A stretch of 64,000 nt of DNA from an uncultured Lactobacillus sp. (GTDB lineage Bacteria; Bacillota; Bacilli; Lactobacillales; Lactobacillaceae): the NCBI GenBank assembly GCA_946479925.1, contig CAMLHK010000001.1, positions 91,187 to 155,186 of the forward strand. Direction: 5' to 3'. Shown piece after piece: positions 56,092-64,000 of this stretch. The position numbers and the translations under genes were made by a program. A model generated the notes under the pieces. That model was not told the origin of the DNA. It saw only the letters and a program-made list of their open reading frames with translations, and did not search any database. Within the stretch, counting starts at the first letter, position 1, and every line of letters begins with the position of its first letter.

Positions 56092-57573
56092 ATGGATAAT
56101 CACAATAATATTCAACAAAAGAAAGAAAAGTTATTATTTTGCGGTATGGCACTAGCAGCACTGGGATTAGTAGCTGTCAGCCCAACCACTGCCAGCGCCA
56201 AAACTACTGCACCTGCTCAAACTACCGAGCAAGCCAATACAGATAAAGGTAATACTGACACAAATAAAGATAAGCCAATCGTAAAAGACTGGAATGGACT
56301 ACAAGTCACATATGATCAAAAGACACATGAACTGACCATCCCCGAAGGAACAATAGCAGCTCCTGATGGTGCTGATCCTACATCAATTAGTGCTATCAAA
56401 GATATCAATTCTAATGAAATCCATAGCATTAACTTTAATGGCAAATTAACTATTAAAGGTTCAGCTTCTGGCTTATTTAGTAATCTTCCTAAGCTAGAAA
56501 AGATTGATCTTACTAACGTTGATACTTCAAATGTAACAAACATGGATCTTCTATTTGCTTTCTGCTCAGGTTTAAGAGAGATTGACGGCCTTACAGACAC
56601 TGCAAACGTAACTAGCATGGGGGCCACGTTCTATGGTTGTTCAAGCCTGACTAGTATTGACTTATCCTACTTCAATACTAGCAAGGTTACTTGCATGATT
56701 AGTATGTTTAATGGTTGCTCAAGTTTAACAAAATTGGATTTAAGCAATTTTGATACGTCAGCAGTTGATATGATGGACTACATGTTTACCGGCGACAAGA
56801 GCCTAGCTTCATTAAATATTGGCAAATTTAAGTTGGGTAATGCTTCTGGTCTAGGCAAAGCTATTACTATGAAAAACATGCTTGAAGGCTTGGATAGTCT
56901 AACCAACTTTACGTTCAATATAAATGATGATCTCAGTAAAACTGGTTTTAATACAAAAGCCATCTGGCAAGAAGTAGGTGCTGGTACTCCTGAAAAGCCT
57001 GCGGGCAAAGACAAACTCTCTACTTCCCAATTACTTGCTAAATACCCTGTTGAAAATGAAAAAGATGCTGATAAGACAGTAACTTATGTCAAAGTTGCTG
57101 AAGATCACTCAAGTGTAACCCCATCCTCTCCTTCAACGCCTACTGTTACCGCACCTGTTACTAACAACAATACTGTAACCAAACCAACTACTCCATCTAC
57201 TCCTAAACCAATTGAGAGACCGGTTTACCGCACAGTAATGCATAACACTTACGTTTATGATCAAAATGGTGCTCTTAAAAACGGTGAATACTTTGCTGGC
57301 CAATCTATTGCAACATATGGCACTAAAATAATTGATGGTAAGAAATACTACGCTTTAGGAGACAATAGCTTCGTTAAGGCTAATAATATTTCTGGTATTA
57401 AACGTAGATTAACCCACAATGCATATTTATATAACGCAAAGGGTAAAAGAGCTAACAGAAAAGTTCTTAAAAAGCATAAATCTGTTGTAACTTATGGTGG
57501 CTCTGTGAAAATTCACGGCAAATGTTTCTATATTGTCGGCAAAAACAGATATATTAAGAAAGCCAACTTCTAA
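56092..57573 (+). CDS. BspA-like LRR surface protein anchored by SLAP modules
   Basis: 493 aa. Signal peptide ends near ASA-K (residue 36). A Thr-rich stretch leads to a start domain (WNGLQVTYDQKTHELTIPEG), then BspA-like/DUF285 leucine-rich repeats of about 25 residues (SLTSIDLSYFNTSKVTCMIS, SLTKLDLSNFDTSAVDMMDY). A Pro/Thr/Ser linker (about 340-375) is followed by two SLAP modules (380-493) with MHNTYVYDQNG and LTHNAYLYNAKG, ending RYIKKANF. There is no LPXTG motif, so it is held like the S-layer proteins. BspA-like LRR proteins often bind host matrix; the target here is unknown. Confidence 0.9.
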   Translation: MDNHNNIQQKKEKLLFCGMALAALGLVAVSPTTASAKTTAPAQTTEQANTDKGNTDTNKDKPIVKDWNGLQVTYDQKTHELTIPEGTIAAPDGADPTSISAIKDINSNEIHSINFNGKLTIKGSASGLFSNLPKLEKIDLTNVDTSNVTNMDLLFAFCSGLREIDGLTDTANVTSMGATFYGCSSLTSIDLSYFNTSKVTCMISMFNGCSSLTKLDLSNFDTSAVDMMDYMFTGDKSLASLNIGKFKLGNASGLGKAITMKNMLEGLDSLTNFTFNINDDLSKTGFNTKAIWQEVGAGTPEKPAGKDKLSTSQLLAKYPVENEKDADKTVTYVKVAEDHSSVTPSSPSTPTVTAPVTNNNTVTKPTTPSTPKPIERPVYRTVMHNTYVYDQNGALKNGEYFAGQSIATYGTKIIDGKKYYALGDNSFVKANNISGIKRRLTHNAYLYNAKGKRANRKVLKKHKSVVTYGGSVKIHGKCFYIVGKNRYIKKANF

Positions 57574-57587
57574 TAAAACAAATAAAT

Positions 57588-57626
57588 AACAGCTCTCAAG
57601 CACTTATCGCTTAAGGGCTGTTTTTA
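57588..57626 (+). terminator. terminator of the SLAP LRR gene
   Basis: ACAGCTCTCAAGC / GCTTAAGGGCTGT stem-loop with TTTTT. Confidence 0.75.
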
Positions 57627-57736
57627 TATAGTTATATACAATTATGAAATGCAAATTGCTAACACTTTATTCTTATCAACGATATAATAATGCCAAAATT
57701 AAGCATGTTATAAGTTAAAGTAAAGGGAATATTAAA

Positions 57737-59857
57737 ATGAGCAAAAAAATTAAGGTTCAACAAGCAGAGAAAATACTGTTTGGTGCTATTGCATCTTCTG
57801 CATTGGTAGGCATTTCTACTAAAATTAAGCATGTAAAAGCTGACAGTTTGCCAACTAGTCAATCAGCACCCGCCAATCAATCAAACAAAGTAGACTCTGA
57901 CTCAGCTATTGCAGAACAAACAGAAAATACGCAAAGTCCAACAACTGCACCAACCGAGAATAACCAAGAAGTACAAACAGAAACTGATACTCTTGTTTCT
58001 TCACCAACTCAATCAGTTCAAACTGTAAATTGGAATGGGATAGATGATGTAACCTATGATGACGTCAGTAAAACATTAACGATTCCTGGAAGTTCTAAAA
58101 CGATAACTAACCCTGGGCGCGTTTGTGATAATTTAGGCGCTATTGATGCGACGAAAATTCAAACAATTAATATTACTGGTCCTATCAAGTTAAGTGGTTC
58201 AATCAAAGGACTTTTTAGTGAGTTAGATAATTTAACCACAATCAATGGGTTAGAAAAGCTTGATACTTCTGATGTAAGCGACATGTCATTTTTGTTTGAT
58301 CATGATGTTAATTTGACTAGTTTAAATCTAGGCCAGCTTAATACAGCTAACGTTACTAACATGGACCATATGTTTAGTATGTGCCAAAAACTAACTTCAC
58401 TTGATGTTAGTCAACTGAACACAACTAACGTCACAATTATGAACTCAATGTTTTATGATTGTGAAGCTCTAACAAACTTAACTTTAACAGCTGCTAATGG
58501 CTCCACAAAATTTGATACCAGTAATGTTACTGATATGACTTCAATGTTTGAAAAATGCAGCAGTTTACCTAGCATTGACCTGAGTAACTTCGATACTTCC
58601 AGTGTTAAAAGCATGCAGCATCTTTTCTATCTATGTGCAAAACTTCCAAGCATAGACTTGAGTAAGTTCAACACTGCTAATGTTACTAACATGGCTGGGC
58701 TTTTTAGCAAATGCTATAGCTTAACTAAACTAGATTTAAGCAGTCTTGACACTAGAAATGTCACTGATATGTCCCACTTAGTCAGTGTTTGTGATAACTT
58801 AACTGACATAACTTTTGGCAATAACTTTAAAACCACGAATGTTACCAACATGAATTCAATGTTCTATCATCTACAAAAGATGAAAGAACTGGATCTAAGC
58901 AGTTTTGATACTTCAAAAGTTACTGACATGGCATACATGTTCCAAAGTACTAAACTAACCAAAATTAATCTCAGTAGCTTTGATACTTCAAAAGTCACTA
59001 ATATGAAATGGATGTTTTATCAAAGCAATGCTTTAAAAGAATTAGATATTCACAACTTTGATATGTCCGCTGTAACCAATTCTGACGAAATGTTGGAAGA
59101 CCTAGATTCATTAGATATTTTAGTATTGGGTAATAAGAACAACATTAAGGATGCGAAGCTAAATACGCCAGGAAAATGGATTAACGTAGGTCACGGTACA
59201 CATAATAATGATAATAATCCGGAATCTTCAAAGAACTGGACTTCAGAAGAATTAACAACAAACTACAATCCAGTTACAGATGATGATCGCTATATTCACT
59301 TCACTAAAAAACCTGACGCACCAGGTACCCCAAGCACCCCGAGTGTTCCTGTACCAAGTAAGGCAGCAAATGTTACTGTTCACTATCAGGATAAGGACGG
59401 TAAAACACTTAGTCCTGATGAAATTTTAAGTGGCAACATTGGCGATGGTTATATTTCAAATACAAAAGAAATTCCTGGTTATGTATTACAGGAACGTCCT
59501 AATAATGCAACTGGCTTTTTCAGCAGTAACCCTCAGGATGTTACTTATGTTTATCAAAAAGCGGGCCAAATCGGCACTGATAAGGAGAACGAAAACGTTG
59601 TTCCTGCAAAAAGTAACAGTAAGACTGGCACCACTAATAAAGCTAGCCAAAAGAAGTCAGCAATTTCAGGCCACTATGCACAACAAACTGATCCTCAAAA
59701 AGATCAAGCTTCTTCAGTTTCTACCGCCTCTTCAAAAGAAAGCACATTACCTCAAACTGGTAATAATAAAACAGAGAGAACTTCTCTCTTTGGTCTCGGC
59801 TTGCTTGCAATTTTAGGTAGCTTAACTAGCGGTTGGTTTACACGCAAAGAAAATTAA
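57737..59857 (+). CDS. BspA-like LRR adhesin with MucBP domain and LPQTG anchor
   Basis: 706 aa. Signal peptide to about residue 36 (VKA-D). A Thr/Gln/Asn-rich region, then the WNGIDDVTYDDVSKTLTIPG start domain shared with the previous gene, and about ten DUF285 LRR units (DTSNVTDMTSMFEKCSSLPS and alike; about 170-455). One MucBP domain (NVTVHYQDKDGKTLSPDEIL ... VTYVYQK, about 535-605). The C-terminus is a sorting signal: LPQTG, hydrophobic helix, RKEN. Sortase should link it to peptidoglycan. It and the previous protein share ectodomain layout but use different anchors. Expected role: adhesion to mucus or host matrix. Confidence 0.92.
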   Translation: MSKKIKVQQAEKILFGAIASSALVGISTKIKHVKADSLPTSQSAPANQSNKVDSDSAIAEQTENTQSPTTAPTENNQEVQTETDTLVSSPTQSVQTVNWNGIDDVTYDDVSKTLTIPGSSKTITNPGRVCDNLGAIDATKIQTINITGPIKLSGSIKGLFSELDNLTTINGLEKLDTSDVSDMSFLFDHDVNLTSLNLGQLNTANVTNMDHMFSMCQKLTSLDVSQLNTTNVTIMNSMFYDCEALTNLTLTAANGSTKFDTSNVTDMTSMFEKCSSLPSIDLSNFDTSSVKSMQHLFYLCAKLPSIDLSKFNTANVTNMAGLFSKCYSLTKLDLSSLDTRNVTDMSHLVSVCDNLTDITFGNNFKTTNVTNMNSMFYHLQKMKELDLSSFDTSKVTDMAYMFQSTKLTKINLSSFDTSKVTNMKWMFYQSNALKELDIHNFDMSAVTNSDEMLEDLDSLDILVLGNKNNIKDAKLNTPGKWINVGHGTHNNDNNPESSKNWTSEELTTNYNPVTDDDRYIHFTKKPDAPGTPSTPSVPVPSKAANVTVHYQDKDGKTLSPDEILSGNIGDGYISNTKEIPGYVLQERPNNATGFFSSNPQDVTYVYQKAGQIGTDKENENVVPAKSNSKTGTTNKASQKKSAISGHYAQQTDPQKDQASSVSTASSKESTLPQTGNNKTERTSLFGLGLLAILGSLTSGWFTRKEN

Positions 59858-59885
59858 TAGCAATTATACTTAAATATTATATTTT

Positions 59886-59921
59886 AAAGCGCGATTCCTT
59901 AAATGAAATCGCACTTTTTGG
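59886..59921 (+). terminator. terminator of the LPQTG LRR gene
   Basis: GCGCGATT / AATCGCAC stem with TTTTT, 25 bases after the stop. Confidence 0.65.
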
Positions 59922-60438
59922 TTTTATCTTCAATATTTATAGCTAAAAAATAAAGTAACTGTATGATCAATTTTGGTAATTAAATCTATTATCCAATTAG
60001 AAATAGCAGTCAACTACACCGTTTAAAATTTATATATTAACAGAACGTTAGAATTGATAAATATATGTAATATGATATATAAAATAACAGTCCGCCCCCA
60101 TTTTATCGCCTGGCAAAGAGCGCTTCCAACCTTTTTATATCAATGCTTTTGCATTGTAGTTTTTAAAATCCTAGCTTTAATAAAATCAAGTTATAATTTA
60201 ACCATTTTATTAGAAAAGGCTCGGTCTATACCAAACCTGTCTATGCCTTGCTACAGAGCTGTCTGTTAAACCTTTAGCATCATAAGTTACTAGTATTAAA
60301 TTATTAATTACAAATAACTATCAATTTATACTATACTTCTTTATGAGGACGTGTTACACTTTAATGGTCATAAAGAACAATTTATATTATTCCACTTTTG
60401 TTTATTTTTGAGAGAACAGAAAAGCAAGTGCACTAAAA
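59922..60438. other. intergenic region with an unexplained GC-richer block
   Basis: About 520 bases without a credible gene. Between ~60090 and 60270 composition is less AT-rich than around it (CCGCCCCCATTTTATCGCCT and the hairpin CAATGC/GCATTG at ~60141-60156). Only short frames occur, without ribosome binding sites. It could be a degraded gene or an IS remnant; I cannot identify it. The last ~100 bases are the AT-rich upstream region of the next gene. Confidence 0.4.
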
Positions 60439-61260
60439 ATGAATAGACAAACAAACAGACACTTAAAATTTAAGGAATTATTACTGAACTCTTTAGCAAT
60501 CGTAGCTTTTGGCACAACTTCAATTGGTACTAATCCTGTTGCTGGTGCAACTACTGGTTCAAGTACTTTTTCTTTAAGAGCTTCTGACGGAAAATCTGCT
60601 ACTTATGGAGCAGGAAACATTGCAACTCCTAAAAAGGAGAAACTAAGAAAAACATCAAAAAAGGATGGAAAGAACGGTTCGAGGACTTTTGTTCTAGGTG
60701 CTTCTGATGGCACAATGACAAATACAGAGGATGAAGACGCTGCCCCAACTTCTGGTGACAAAGGATATGTTACCGTGCATTATCTTGATCGAACAGGCAA
60801 GACCCTTGCACCAGACAAGATTTTACAAGGAAAAATCGGTAGCACCTATTCTACTTCCTCACGGAAGATAACAGGCTATTCATTATTCGCAGCTCCTACT
60901 ATTGCAACTGGCACTTATAATTCTAAGCAACAATCAATTACTTATGTTTATGAACTTACTGAGGCAGTTGGAATTGTTGAATCCAGTGCTGATGTTGAAA
61001 CAGATAATGCTGCAAGTACCTCTAATAAAAAGAGAGACTCTGGCGTTAGTTCAAAATTAACTACTCAAGCTACCCATAAATCACAAACAAAGAACGCAAC
61101 TCCAAACGTTGCAAACCAAGCTGATGTTACAAGTCGGAATTTACCACAAACAGGAATAAAGCAAGGTGTACAATTGTCTTTTCAAGGGCTAGGTTTCTTA
61201 TCAATATTTGGAGGCTTGATAGGAACATGGTGCAGTCGTAAGGGAATAAAATATAGTTAG
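60439..61260 (+). CDS. MucBP-domain surface protein with LPQTG anchor
   Basis: 273 aa. Signal peptide (MNRQTNRHLKFKELLLNSLA..., cut near VAGA, residue ~37). Two short related segments, SSTFSLRASDGK and SRTFVLGASDGT, separated by a Lys-rich stretch, look like an internal duplication of a small motif. One MucBP domain (YVTVHYLDRTGKTLAPDKIL ... ITYVYEL, about 110-170), a Ser/Thr/Lys linker, then LPQTG at about 239, a hydrophobic helix and RKG. It lacks the LRR region of its neighbours, so it may be a minimal or reduced relative. The ribosome binding site is weak (no GGAG within 15 bases of the ATG). Confidence 0.87.
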   Translation: MNRQTNRHLKFKELLLNSLAIVAFGTTSIGTNPVAGATTGSSTFSLRASDGKSATYGAGNIATPKKEKLRKTSKKDGKNGSRTFVLGASDGTMTNTEDEDAAPTSGDKGYVTVHYLDRTGKTLAPDKILQGKIGSTYSTSSRKITGYSLFAAPTIATGTYNSKQQSITYVYELTEAVGIVESSADVETDNAASTSNKKRDSGVSSKLTTQATHKSQTKNATPNVANQADVTSRNLPQTGIKQGVQLSFQGLGFLSIFGGLIGTWCSRKGIKYS

Positions 61261-61281
61261 TTATCAAAATCTATATTTAAT

Positions 61282-61313
61282 AAAAAACCGAATCTCATAT
61301 GATTCGGTTTTTT
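61282..61313 (+). terminator. terminator of the MucBP LPQTG gene
   Basis: AAAAAACCGAATC / GATTCGGTTTTTT stem-loop. Confidence 0.85.
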
Positions 61314-61661
61314 ATGTCCCAAATTTTAATATAACGCTCCGGATAGCTCTTTTAATTTACAAATTAAACCAACATTAAAAAGCAACAAAAAATTACTGCT
61401 TTTAAAAAATATTTTTTAAATAACAGATTTCCTTTTTTTGCTTTTTCCTCACCTAACTTATCTTTCAAGTCAGTTTATTTAAAATTTCAAAGTCCTTACT
61501 AAATATAATTTTTTCAGCCCATGGGACATCGTTATTTGTTATTTTTTCCGTAATATCAAGATTTTTTTTTGCAATTAGTTATTAAATTCCGTGATTTTCT
61601 CTTTTATTGTTATCTTGATTTTTACATACATAAATATATAATATCGGAATACGCATACGTA
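61314..61661. other. AT-rich intergenic region
   Basis: About 350 bases with very high AT and runs of T and A; no gene or repeat that I can support. Confidence 0.5.
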
Positions 61662-61667
61662 TATAAT
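61662..61667 (+). promoter_or_regulatory. -10 element of the last LRR gene
   Basis: TATAAT, 41 bases before the ATG at 61708; a -35 is not clear. GATGAGG at 61691 is the ribosome binding site. Confidence 0.45.
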
Positions 61668-61707
61668 AACCGTGATGTATATAAATAAATGATGAGGTAC
61701 TTCAATA

Positions 61708-64000
61708 ATGAAAAACACAAAAAACGTAAAAGGAAAAGTTCTACTTAGTAGCTCAGCTGCTGTTTTACTCGGCCTGCTTTCCGCTAATCCTCAATTAGTC
61801 AAAGCAGATAGTGTCCCTACTAATCAAGCAGCTTCTAAGGAAGATACCACTACCAATGAGATTCCAGCCCCGTCAGAAGATATCATTAGTGAACCTACAA
61901 ACACTGCTGATCCAGCTGTGAATCAACCTGCAGTAGCTGCTCAAGATTCTGATGCTAACGCAAGTAAAAAAAGAATTGAGGGAACTGTCGCTGGACTGCA
62001 AGTTTCCTATGATCTTGACACTGATGAGCTCACTATTTTAGGTGGAACATATGCAAATATCATTAGTTACGACGAGTGGATTTCTAACCAATCTCTTTCT
62101 GATAGTGAAGGAAATTCCGTAAAACTTAGAAATGCTATGCAGATTGTTATTACTGGCAAAATAAATCTTAACTCTTCAAATAATGCCAACTATTTATTCA
62201 CTGGTTTTTATAACGCATCTAAAATTGTAGGATTAGAAAACCTGGATCTTTCTCAAGCAACTAGTACAGCTTGCATGTTTAGTGGCTGTAAAGATTTGAC
62301 TTCACTTGATATTTCTAGTTTCAATACTGCTAATGTAACAAACATGGAAGCTATGTTTGAGAAGTGTTCATCTTTAACCTCTATCGACTTTTCTAACTTC
62401 AATACTGCTAATGTAACAAACATGGACGGTATGTTTTACGAATGTACGTCTTTGACTTCACTAAATCTTTCTAGCTTTAATACTGCTAATGTGGCTAGCA
62501 TGGAAGCTATGTTTGACGAGTGTTCATCTTTAACTTCACTAAATCTTTCTAGCTTTAATACTGCTAACGTAACTACCATGGAGTATATGTTTAACGAGTG
62601 TACATCTTTGACTTCACTCAATCTTTCTAGCTTTAATACCGCTAACGTAACAGACATGAGATATATGTTTAATGAGTGTACGTCTTTAATCTCTCTTGAC
62701 CTTTCTAGTTTTGATACTGCTAGTGTAAATAATATGGTTAAGATGTTTTATGGATGCTCATCTTTAACTTCACTCAATGTTTCTAACTTTGATACTGCTA
62801 ATGTAACGAACATGGAATCTATGTTTGAGAAGTGTTCATCTTTACCCTCTCTTGACCTTTCTAGTTTTAGTCTCTTAAAAGTAACAAACATGGGATCCAT
62901 GTTTGAAGATGATGAAAAACTAGTCGACTTAAATATATCAAGTTTAAAGACTACTTTACCTGTAGACCTAGATTCAACTTTTAAGAACTGTGCCAGCTTA
63001 GTTGAATTGAATTTAGAAAACTTCCATATGCCAGCTTCAGTTGATACAGAATTAGCATATACATTCTATGGTTGTACAAGCTTGCGGAAGCTTAACATTA
63101 AAAATATTATTCCAGGTGCTCCAGAGTACAGTAATATGCTAGGAAATTTACCTAGCTTAAATACACTTGTTCTCGGTGAGTACACTGATCTCTCAACTAT
63201 TTTACCCACCGGTCATATCGACGATGTGGGACTAGATACTGAAGGAATTTGGCTCAATGTTGGTAATGGTACAACAATTAGACCTGAAGGCACAGAACAG
63301 TATACTTCCAAACAATTAATGGCGGCACGTGCCATAACCATGGTTGGTAAACAACGTAACTTCACAAAGGCTGAAACATATGTCCGCATGGGCAAGCCTA
63401 TTACTATCCATCATGTAGATGAATCAGGAAAACAAATTGCAAAAGATACTATTTTCCCTGGTAATTTTGGCGATCCTTATTCAATTATCGGCGACTCCGT
63501 TGCAGGCTATACTTTAAAAGTTGGCCAATCCCCTGTTACTGGTATTTATGATAATGACGACACAAAAGAGCGCGAGTTTACCTTTGTTTACATTAAAAAC
63601 CCTGGTACATCCAACCCTGGTACATCCAACCCTGGTACATCCAACCCTAGTACATCCAACCCTGGTACATCCAACCCTATCAAAGGAGAAGATGTCATTG
63701 TTCATTATCAAGATGAAAAAGGCAAGACTATTGCACCTAGTGAGATTTTAAGTGGAAATATTGGCGATGGTTATGTTTCAACCGCTAAAGACATTGCTGG
63801 TTACACTTTAAAGACTCGGCCAAAAAATGCCAAGGGATTCTTTAGTGGTACTAAGCAGAATGTTACTTACGTTTATAGTAAGACTACTTCCAAGACTGAA
63901 GGTGAAACTGCTGGCAACGGTAAAGGGAAAGGCAACGGAAACAAAGGCAACGGAAACAAAGGCAACGGAAACAAAGGCAACGGAAACAAAGGCAACGGAA
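61708..64000 (+). CDS. large BspA-like LRR adhesin with MucBP domains (3' end outside window)
   Basis: At least 764 codons, open at the window edge. Signal peptide MKNTKNVKGKVLLSSSAAVL with a cut near VKA-D (residue 37). After a Thr/Pro-rich segment and the GTVAGLQVSYDLDTDELTIL domain come about eight 26-residue DUF285 LRR units (FNTANVTNMEAMFEKCSSL type, about 190-400), then degenerate units to ~480. Two MucBP domains (ITIHHVDESGKQIAKDTIF at ~570 and VIVHYQDEKGKTIAPSEILS at ~665) are separated by an NPGTS linker. The visible end is a GNGNK repeat. The anchor is not seen; by analogy with its neighbours an LPXTG signal is likely. It is the largest of three LRR proteins placed after the sortase. 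Confidence 0.9.
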   Translation, partial: MKNTKNVKGKVLLSSSAAVLLGLLSANPQLVKADSVPTNQAASKEDTTTNEIPAPSEDIISEPTNTADPAVNQPAVAAQDSDANASKKRIEGTVAGLQVSYDLDTDELTILGGTYANIISYDEWISNQSLSDSEGNSVKLRNAMQIVITGKINLNSSNNANYLFTGFYNASKIVGLENLDLSQATSTACMFSGCKDLTSLDISSFNTANVTNMEAMFEKCSSLTSIDFSNFNTANVTNMDGMFYECTSLTSLNLSSFNTANVASMEAMFDECSSLTSLNLSSFNTANVTTMEYMFNECTSLTSLNLSSFNTANVTDMRYMFNECTSLISLDLSSFDTASVNNMVKMFYGCSSLTSLNVSNFDTANVTNMESMFEKCSSLPSLDLSSFSLLKVTNMGSMFEDDEKLVDLNISSLKTTLPVDLDSTFKNCASLVELNLENFHMPASVDTELAYTFYGCTSLRKLNIKNIIPGAPEYSNMLGNLPSLNTLVLGEYTDLSTILPTGHIDDVGLDTEGIWLNVGNGTTIRPEGTEQYTSKQLMAARAITMVGKQRNFTKAETYVRMGKPITIHHVDESGKQIAKDTIFPGNFGDPYSIIGDSVAGYTLKVGQSPVTGIYDNDDTKEREFTFVYIKNPGTSNPGTSNPGTSNPSTSNPGTSNPIKGEDVIVHYQDEKGKTIAPSEILSGNIGDGYVSTAKDIAGYTLKTRPKNAKGFFSGTKQNVTYVYSKTTSKTEGETAGNGKGKGNGNKGNGNKGNGNKGNGNKGNG
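62280..62900 (+). repeat. tandem 78-bp LRR-coding repeats
   Basis: About eight units encoding 26 residues each. Units share long near-identical DNA stretches such as CTTTCTAGCTTTAATACTGC and AACTTCACT, beyond what the protein repeat alone would require. Confidence 0.8.
63598..63672 (+). repeat. 15-bp direct repeats encoding NPGTS
   Basis: Five head-to-tail copies of AACCCTGGTACATCC; the fourth has one base changed (G to A, giving NPSTS). In frame, between two MucBP domains. Confidence 0.95.
63931..64000 (+). repeat. 15-bp direct repeats encoding GNGNK, running past the window edge
   Basis: Unit GGCAACGGAAACAAA starts at 63931 and repeats identically four times, with a fifth copy cut by the edge. 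Encodes a flexible, basic GNGNK linker, probably wall-spanning. Confidence 0.95.

Noticed and set aside
60054-60269. 71-codon ORF in the gap before the 60439 gene
   Set aside because: No ribosome binding site, unusual residue composition and no similarity to anything I recognise.
63598-64000. Short regular repeats as a possible CRISPR array
   Set aside because: Units are 15 bp, contiguous without spacers, and in frame within a surface-protein gene.

Overview
The window comes from a low-GC Lactobacillus of the acidophilus/delbrueckii group. The evidence is a complete S-layer gene with the typical slp signal peptide and long structured leader, at least five proteins carrying SLAP (surface-layer anchoring) modules ending in the usual 'KxANF'-type tail, a nucleoside 2-deoxyribosyltransferase, PepO, and LPQTG/MucBP surface proteins. 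The species cannot be fixed from the sequence alone.

Layout. 1-8.7 kb: the C-terminus of a LepA paralogue (cut by the window edge), gpmA, two related exported proteins (one lipoprotein, one with an ordinary signal peptide), a Gfo/Idh/MocA oxidoreductase, a SLAP protein with a helical repeat tail, a CPA2 cation/proton antiporter and a GNAT acetyltransferase. 8.7-15.8 kb: the surface-layer region, with an amidase and a glucosaminidase both anchored by SLAP modules, a SigH/ComX-like sigma factor next to a probable ComK-like regulator, the S-layer gene with promoter and ~190-nt leader, and a DUF1659/DUF2922 pair. 15.9-31.4 kb: a TPR-like membrane protein, kup, lepB, a tandem pair of unknown paralogues, pepO, an MFS transporter, the peptidoglycan cross-bridge pair (D-aspartate ligase and an AsnH-type asparagine synthase), a metallophosphoesterase, an unknown gene and tag. 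31.4-36.3 kb: a phnD-phnD-phnC-phnE-phnE importer cluster in which both substrate-binding-protein genes are preceded by a short leader ORF that runs into a terminator hairpin. 36.4-49 kb: uspA, a tyrosine phosphatase with ntd, a glutamine amidotransferase, nagA divergent from a GH31-family gene over a NagR-like operator, an unknown membrane protein, two MFS transporters, an Rgg-type regulator and a small exported protein. 49.2-54.8 kb: a beta-glucoside operon (licT, PTS IIBCA, GH1) with two RAT antiterminator sites, a promoter overlapped by a cre site, and a secreted histidine phosphatase at its 3' end. 54.8-64 kb: a sortase followed by four surface proteins, three with BspA-like (DUF285) leucine-rich repeats; one is anchored by SLAP, two by LPQTG, and the last is cut by the window edge inside a GNGNK repeat.

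How the parts fit: much of the window builds or decorates the envelope (S-layer, autolysins held in the S-layer or wall, D-Asp/D-Asn cross-bridge enzymes, signal peptidase, sortase and its substrates). The rest is sugar use under CcpA/LicT/NagR-type control, ion homeostasis and small-molecule import. No tRNA, rRNA, CRISPR array, prophage or intact insertion sequence was seen. The least explained signals are the paired leader ORF/attenuators before the two phnD genes, the sigma factor/ComK-like pair with its palindromes, and the sharing of one adhesin ectodomain between two different anchoring systems.
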